Shown here one piece after another: positions 8,850-11,817 of a stretch of DNA of 11,817 bases. A program made the translations under genes and the position numbers. Position 1 is the first letter of the stretch. Each line of letters opens with the position of its first letter. The stretch comes from Bacteroides sp. CAG:443 (lineage in GTDB: Bacteria > Bacteroidota > Bacteroidia > Bacteroidales > Bacteroidaceae). Under the pieces are notes generated by a model. It was not told where the DNA came from and ran no database searches. It saw only the letters and a program-made list of their open reading frames with translations. The stretch spans positions 4,514 through 16,330 of the forward strand of contig FR887812.1 in assembly GCA_000432735.1 (NCBI GenBank). Direction: 5' to 3'.

Positions 8850-8956
8850 GTTTGGAAATCAAGCGGGTGATAGACGGACCAATCAATAAGTTGTCAGAAT
8901 GTTTTTTAAGGTTCATAGCGGAGCTGAGAAAAATAGTGATTTATCGTGATATCTGA
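8825..8956 (+). CDS. Candidate small ORF, 43 codons, unknown
   Basis: An ATG at 8825 opens a 43-residue frame (MQGEKFRLCLEIKRVIDGPI then NKLSECFLRFIAELRKIVIY and RDI) ending at TGA 8954-8956. The composition is not random-looking: it is rich in Leu, Ile, Lys, Arg and Glu and could form an amphipathic helix, and GGTAGG lies just upstream of the start. I do not recognise it. It has no obvious promoter, lies on the opposite strand to both flanking genes and overlaps one arm of an inverted repeat, so it may be a gene remnant or a chance ORF. Confidence 0.2.
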   Translation: MQGEKFRLCLEIKRVIDGPINKLSECFLRFIAELRKIVIYRDI

Positions 8957-8959
8957 TGT

Positions 8960-8976
8960 AAAAGACCGGGTCTTTT
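8960..8976. repeat. 17-bp palindrome AAAAGACC-G-GGTCTTTT
   Basis: Eight bases on each side of a single central G are perfectly complementary. The centre is too tight for a full hairpin; a 6-bp stem with a CCGGG loop is possible. The geometry suits a dimeric DNA-binding protein. It sits 27 bp before the first TTTGTACAAA site, so both could belong to one control region. Confidence 0.45.
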
Positions 8977-9002
8977 GAAAAATTTTCCACGAGGACCGTT
9001 GA

Positions 9003-9058
9003 TGTTTTTGTACAAAAACAATAATTTTTTGTACAAAGCTTTCGAGAATTTGTACAAA
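9003..9058. repeat. Three TTTGTACAAA palindromes at exact 21-bp pitch
   Basis: Identical 10-bp palindromes lie at 9007-9016, 9028-9037 and 9049-9058. Their centres are 21 bp apart, two helical turns, so all three face the same side of the DNA. The first extends to an 18-bp perfect palindrome, TGTTTTTGTACAAAAACA, at 9003-9020. The 11-bp spacers differ from one another, so this is not a simple tandem duplication. The pattern fits cooperative binding of a dimeric regulator. The sites lie about 390-445 bp upstream of GH92 gene C and about 165-220 bp past the aspartokinase-like stop, so the regulated gene is uncertain. Confidence 0.6.
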
Positions 9059-9130
9059 AATTGTGAGGTTCACGCAGTCGTTTGGGAGCATATGCGTTGA
9101 AAAATCTTGTGCCATGAATTGAAAGATGAT

Positions 9131-9167
9131 TTCTGTTCAGGGCTATTTCCAATGACCCTGAACAGAA
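9131..9167 (-). terminator. Perfect 12-bp hairpin downstream of the aspartokinase-like gene
   Basis: TTCTGTTCAGGG (9131-9142) and CCCTGAACAGAA (9156-9167) form an uninterrupted 12-bp stem with a 13-nt loop. It lies 55 bp past the stop codon of the minus-strand aspartokinase-like gene and probably ends or stabilises that transcript. No U-run follows on either strand (ATCATC on the minus strand), so it is not a textbook intrinsic terminator; it could instead be a 3'-end stabilising or protein-binding element. Confidence 0.5.
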
Positions 9168-9222
9168 TCGAGAAAATCATAGTCAGCGCTGCATCTGCAG
9201 TAAATTAAATCAATTTGAAAAT

Positions 9223-10593
9223 TCAGATGATAAAAGCATTATACTCTTCACTGAACGAATGCGAGCCGTTTTCGTGTGTGAAATCGGTTCCGAGGAAATG
9301 ATCGGATAACGTACAGAGAGCGTGTTTGCAGTCACTCTGCCGGATGGCTATCGATACGCAATGATTGTCATTCCCGTACGAAATCATTAGGATAGGTATG
9401 TCGTGCAGCAATTCGATGATACGATTGCCTGCATCCGAATCTCCCCAGTTCAGCTTTCCGAGTATGCTGATAGTGGCAATATTGTTTTCTGTAGTTATTT
9501 CGGCAAATCCTGACAGTTCACGGCGGAGCAGGCTCAGGGTTTCGGTATCTGTTTCTATTGCCATCGAAATGTTGGTGCTGGATGATGTCATCAGATAAAT
9601 GGATACCTTATACTTCGCAAAGACAGAAAGTGTTTTTTCCAGAAATCGGAAGGAAGAAACACTTCCCGATGAGTGCAGTCGGATGTAGGTGATGTGCTTT
9701 CGGGCTGTGATGGCTTTTACGGTATGCGTTTCTTCTTGTATCTCACTGACGAGGTGGATGATGCGGGCTTGTCCGTTTATCAGACGGATGTTAATCTGAT
9801 ATTGATGGGCAAGCGAGAGGCTGCGGGACGATACCAGACGAACGCCGGCATTGATGAGGCTTTCGGCTTCTTCGAAGGAGAACATGGTGCCGTTGTTTTC
9901 TTCCGGCTTTTTGTTGTCGTACGGGATGTATATTTCTTTTGCCTGTATTCGTTGTATGAGTTCTTGAGCACGGAAAGCGATAGCCAGATATACGGCATAA
10001 GCGCAACTGTCGCCTTTGGCGATATATTCTACTTCACCGTAAGCATTCTGGCATACAAGCGACTGGGTGACATAGACTGCGGCTTGTGCTGTTTGCGAAA
10101 AAGCTTGTGCCTGCTGGCAGATTGTTTCTAAATCAGGTTTCCCGTCAGCATCCAGGTGCATCAGTGTCGCAGCATCGGCTACAGTAGCATCGATGTGTCG
10201 GCTTTTTAAATAGGCGGCTATCAGTGCGGAAGAAATGTATTCTCCCGAAATAAGCAATCTGCGTTCGTCGGACTGGCTGAACGTGCTGTTTGCCAGTTGC
10301 CGGATATGTTGGAAGTTGGATGTGATCTGTGTTTGGGCAAACTCAAAGGCAGAACCATGATCGGGCAGGAATCCGGACATCGTTTCCATGCAGCGTTTTT
10401 CCAGATGCAGGATGGCTTGTGAAGCCTTTTCCTCTTCGGCACGGAACAGATGGATGGAAATATCTTGCAGGCTGCGTTTGATCCAGTCGAAAGCAGGAAC
10501 GATAACGAGGAGAGGAGCTTCTTTGCAGATGACATCGGAGAGTTGCAGGATGTCTTCGGGAGCTGTTACTGTATCTAAATTGCAGACTTTCAT
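9223..10593 (-). CDS. Degenerate aspartokinase-family protein with tandem ACT domains
   Basis: This 456-residue protein has the overall layout of monofunctional aspartokinase (amino-acid kinase domain about 1-280, then two ACT domains about 295-370 and 372-437). Recognisable remnants are SGEYISSALIAAYL (116-129, where real enzymes have GE plus helix), the GEVEYIAKGDS stretch (186-196), and FEEAESLINAGVRLVSSRSL (240-259), which matches the family EAxELAxxGAxVLHxR segment. The catalytic signatures are missing: the N-terminal KFGGTS has become KVCNLDTVT, the GRGGSD loop is AKGDSC, and the TDVDGVYTADPR nucleotide segment is replaced by AKEIYIPYDNKKP. It is therefore probably not an active aspartate kinase and may act as an amino-acid-sensing or regulatory partner through its ACT domains. 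The frame is intact over its full length, so it is not simply decayed. No lysine or threonine pathway gene flanks it. It starts from ATG at 10593 after an A/G-rich stretch and diverges from the bioB leader. Confidence 0.75.
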   Translation of the reverse strand: MKVCNLDTVTAPEDILQLSDVICKEAPLLVIVPAFDWIKRSLQDISIHLFRAEEEKASQAILHLEKRCMETMSGFLPDHGSAFEFAQTQITSNFQHIRQLANSTFSQSDERRLLISGEYISSALIAAYLKSRHIDATVADAATLMHLDADGKPDLETICQQAQAFSQTAQAAVYVTQSLVCQNAYGEVEYIAKGDSCAYAVYLAIAFRAQELIQRIQAKEIYIPYDNKKPEENNGTMFSFEEAESLINAGVRLVSSRSLSLAHQYQINIRLINGQARIIHLVSEIQEETHTVKAITARKHITYIRLHSSGSVSSFRFLEKTLSVFAKYKVSIYLMTSSSTNISMAIETDTETLSLLRRELSGFAEITTENNIATISILGKLNWGDSDAGNRIIELLHDIPILMISYGNDNHCVSIAIRQSDCKHALCTLSDHFLGTDFTHENGSHSFSEEYNAFII

Positions 10594-10725
10594 TTCTTTT
10601 CTTTTGCGTTAAGTGTTTGGTTATCTATGCCTTTTGTTTACCTTTTCTAACTTTGTTTGTACGGTTGTTTTGTAACGAGGCGTAAAGATACATATTTTTA
10701 TGAAATCATATTCCTTTACTCTACT

Positions 10726-10756
10726 TTTGTGTGAAGAAGAATTTTCTCTATATTTG
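10726..10756 (+). promoter_or_regulatory. Bacteroides-type promoter for the bioB leader transcript
   Basis: TTTG at 10726-10729 and TATATTTG at 10749-10756 are separated by 19 nt, matching the Bacteroides primary-sigma consensus (TTTG, 19-21 nt, TAnnTTTG) at every fixed position. Transcription should begin near 10762, leaving an untranslated leader of only about 15 nt before the ATG at 10778. This is the best promoter match I found in the window. Confidence 0.75.
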
Positions 10757-10777
10757 CAACCGTCTGAATGAAACTAT

Positions 10778-11227
10778 ATGCACGAAATTACATTACATAG
10801 CCAGAGAAAATCGATCCGTTTCCGTCGCTGGAGCCGGAAAAATTATGCTGTGTTCGGAAGTCTGCACCGGCATGTCACGATTGGACGGGTGTGTAAGGGA
10901 ATTGCCGATTCATCGTTGGATAAGGCAAGACATATCGTGTCGGTAGAAGGTAACGGGCAGCGTGTATATGCTATGGACGGCGTCAGGGAGCAGGATGCCT
11001 TGGCGCAGGATATAGGAATTCCGCTGGGAAGTGTCATGCTGCTTCTGATGGGACAGCCTGTGGTTGTTGAACCAGCAGGTCGTGAGGCTGCTTGTAGTAG
11101 AAAGATTCAGAATAATTGTCATTTATCGAAACGGAATGGCGGAAGGATTCGTGTGGCATCTGGTGATAGGTGCATACGGATACTTTCGCCATTCCGCTTT
11201 TTTATGTATACAAAAAATAGATTATGA
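10778..11227 (+). CDS. Leader ORF upstream of bioB with RWSRKNYAVF motif
   Basis: A 149-codon ORF begins about 15 nt after the predicted transcription start, and its TGA (11225-11227) overlaps the bioB ATG in an ATGA. The first 45 residues are basic and contain RFRRWSRKNYAVFGSLHRHV then TIGRVCKGIADSSL. From memory, short proteins and N-terminal extensions with an R-W-S/N-R-K-x-Y-A-x-F-x-S-L-x-x-x-V-x-I-G pattern recur in Bacteroidales, often near vitamin-related genes and TonB-dependent receptors; I cannot verify this here. Residues 46-108 are more ordinary, and the last 30 or so are encoded by the arms of a terminator hairpin and may carry no protein function. There are no transmembrane helices or catalytic motifs that I recognise. 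It may be a regulatory leader for the biotin operon. The true protein could be shorter if the conserved part is all that matters. Confidence 0.6.
   Translation: MHEITLHSQRKSIRFRRWSRKNYAVFGSLHRHVTIGRVCKGIADSSLDKARHIVSVEGNGQRVYAMDGVREQDALAQDIGIPLGSVMLLLMGQPVVVEPAGREAACSRKIQNNCHLSKRNGGRIRVASGDRCIRILSPFRFFMYTKNRL
11132..11203 (+). terminator. Intrinsic terminator/attenuator just before bioB
   Basis: Bases 11132-11155 pair with 11173-11196 over 24 positions with one mismatch (11146/11182) and three G-U wobbles. The base of the stem is the uninterrupted CGGAATGGCG/CGCCATTCCG, and CTTTTTT follows at 11197-11203. This is a textbook intrinsic terminator on the plus strand. It lies wholly inside the leader ORF and ends 20 nt before the bioB ATG, leaving little room for a separate bioB promoter, so it probably acts as a conditional attenuator. 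Confidence 0.75.
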
Positions 11228-11817
11228 TCGAAAAATTAGAAAAGAAAGTTGACGACGGTGTTGCGTTGACGCAAGAAGAGGCGCTTTGGTTGGCGGAGAA
11301 AGCTCCTTTGGATGAATTATATGAAGCGGCTCATCGGATTACGATGAAATATGCTTCGCATAAGTTTGATATGTGTTCCATTATCAATGCTAAGTCGGGA
11401 CGCTGTTCCGAGGACTGCAAGTGGTGTGCTCAGTCGGCACATTATGCAACGGGTGTTGAGGTGTACGGACTGGTTTCACAAGAGGAGTGTCTGCGTCATG
11501 CAAAGGCGAACGAAGAACAGGGCGTTTCTCGCTTCTCGCTGGTGACGAGTGGACGGAAACCTTCCAATAAGGAAATAGAGGTTTTGTGTCAGCATTTTGC
11601 ATACTTGAAAGAGCACTCGGACATACTGCTTTGCGCTTCGCTGGGACTGGCTACCGAAGAACAGCTTGCTTTGCTGCATGAAGCAGGGATAGTCCGTTAT
11701 CATTGTAATCTGGAAACGGCTCCTTCTCATTTTGCGAGTCTTTGCTCTACTCACACCCAAAAAGAGAAGTTGGCTACCATACAGGCTGCCCGTTGTGTAG
11801 GAATGGATGTGTGTTGC
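11224..11817 (+). CDS. bioB: Biotin synthase BioB, C-terminal part beyond window
   Basis: BioB is the radical-SAM enzyme that inserts sulfur into dethiobiotin in the last step of biotin synthesis. The 198 codons present start at the ATG overlapping the leader ORF stop and stay open to the window edge. The 4Fe-4S/SAM motif is CSEDCKWC (Cys61, Cys65, Cys68), aligned with CPEDCKYC of E. coli BioB. The segments YATGVE, RFSLVTSGRKP, LLCASLGLATEEQ, YHCNLETAP and GMDVCC align in order with the E. coli enzyme. Against E. coli, the 2Fe-2S ligand Cys97 is replaced by Ser105, Cys128 and Cys188 are kept as Cys137 and Cys197, and extra cysteines occur at 161 (HCNLE for NHNLD) and 198 (VCC for VCS). This points to a different auxiliary cluster. 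In some Bacteroides the BioB domain is fused to a BioA domain as BioAB; the window ends too early to tell. Biotin genes probably continue to the right. Confidence 0.93.
   Translation, partial: MIEKLEKKVDDGVALTQEEALWLAEKAPLDELYEAAHRITMKYASHKFDMCSIINAKSGRCSEDCKWCAQSAHYATGVEVYGLVSQEECLRHAKANEEQGVSRFSLVTSGRKPSNKEIEVLCQHFAYLKEHSDILLCASLGLATEEQLALLHEAGIVRYHCNLETAPSHFASLCSTHTQKEKLATIQAARCVGMDVCC

Larger units (their letters stand above)
8617..9222. other. Gene-poor, palindrome-rich intergenic region
   Basis: About 600 bp separate the stop of the aspartokinase-like gene from the start of the GH92 operon. Two overlapping minus-strand ORFs (8906-9115 and 8913-9152) look like artefacts of a 21-bp periodic repeat rather than genes. 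A 43-codon plus-strand ORF is the only weak gene candidate. The region contains, in order, a 9-bp inverted repeat, a 17-bp palindrome, three TTTGTACAAA sites and a perfect 12-bp hairpin, each listed separately. It probably carries control sites for the GH92 operon and the end of the aspartokinase-like transcript. Confidence 0.6.

Noticed and set aside
9003..9058. Possible CRISPR array
   Set aside because: The repeats are only 10 bp and the spacers 11 bp, with three copies and no cas genes; this is operator-like spacing, not CRISPR.
8906..9152. Two overlapping minus-strand ORFs of 69 and 79 codons
   Set aside because: Their apparent heptad repeats (FVQ or CTK every seven residues) come directly from the 21-bp spaced TTTGTACAAA sites in two different frames, so the DNA pattern explains them.
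9223..10593. Annotation as a functional lysC/thrA aspartokinase
   Set aside because: The KFGGTS, GRGGSD and DVDGVYTADPR signatures are absent, so only family membership, not activity, can be claimed.
10648..10655. Plus-strand TAACTTTG as a second -7 element for the leader transcript
   Set aside because: No TTTG lies 19-21 nt upstream; the nearest are 11 and 28 nt away, so the promoter at 10726-10756 is much better.
10594..10777. A BirA-type biotin operator between the divergent genes
   Set aside because: TTGTAACG occurs once, but no matching inverted half-site was found 15-16 bp away, so the operator call is not supported.
11064..11252. Alternative plus-strand ORF of 62 codons overlapping the leader ORF and bioB
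   Set aside because: It overlaps bioB out of frame and lacks a start signal; the leader frame begins next to the promoter and ends on the bioB ATG, which is better supported.

Overview
The window looks like a gut Bacteroidales chromosome (Bacteroides, Phocaeicola or a close relative). The evidence is three tandem family GH92 alpha-mannosidases with Bacteroides-type signal peptides, a radical-SAM biotin synthase of anaerobe type, start sites with poor Shine-Dalgarno sequences, and a near-perfect Bacteroides promoter (TTTG, 19-nt spacer, TAnnTTTG). I found no rRNA, tRNA, CRISPR array, insertion sequence or phage gene.

Layout. Positions 1-1305 (minus) hold an MFS/AmpG-like permease that runs off the left edge. 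Positions 1306-1713 are intergenic, with a hairpin terminator and a possible -7 element for the permease. Positions 1714-8616 (minus) hold three GH92 exo-alpha-mannosidase genes read as C (6394-8616), B (4006-6288) and A (1714-3990), with gaps of 105 and 15 bp, so they are probably one operon. Positions 8617-9222 are about 600 bp without a convincing gene but rich in dyad symmetry: a 9-bp inverted repeat, a 17-bp palindrome, three TTTGTACAAA palindromes spaced exactly 21 bp apart, and a perfect 12-bp hairpin. Positions 9223-10593 (minus) hold an aspartokinase-family protein that has lost its kinase signatures but keeps tandem ACT domains. From 10594 the direction changes: a promoter, a leader ORF (10778-11227), a strong intrinsic terminator inside that ORF, and bioB starting in an ATGA overlap with the ORF stop and running off the right edge.

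How the genes work together. The GH92 enzymes probably trim alpha-linked mannose from high-mannose N-glycans or mannan. A carries the residues reported for the alpha-1,2-mannosidase Bt3990 at identical residue numbers; B and C lack the +1-subsite residues and probably cleave other linkages. B and C look like lipoproteins, A like a soluble periplasmic enzyme, and the permease may import released sugar. No SusC/SusD pair, sigma/anti-sigma pair or hybrid two-component regulator is visible, so this is either a fragment of a larger polysaccharide utilization locus or a stand-alone processing cassette.

The most interesting part is the bioB leader. The terminator lies entirely inside the leader ORF and ends 20 nt before the bioB start, and the ORF stop overlaps that start. 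This arrangement suggests that transcription and translation of biotin synthesis depend on translation of the leader, but it is an inference from sequence alone.
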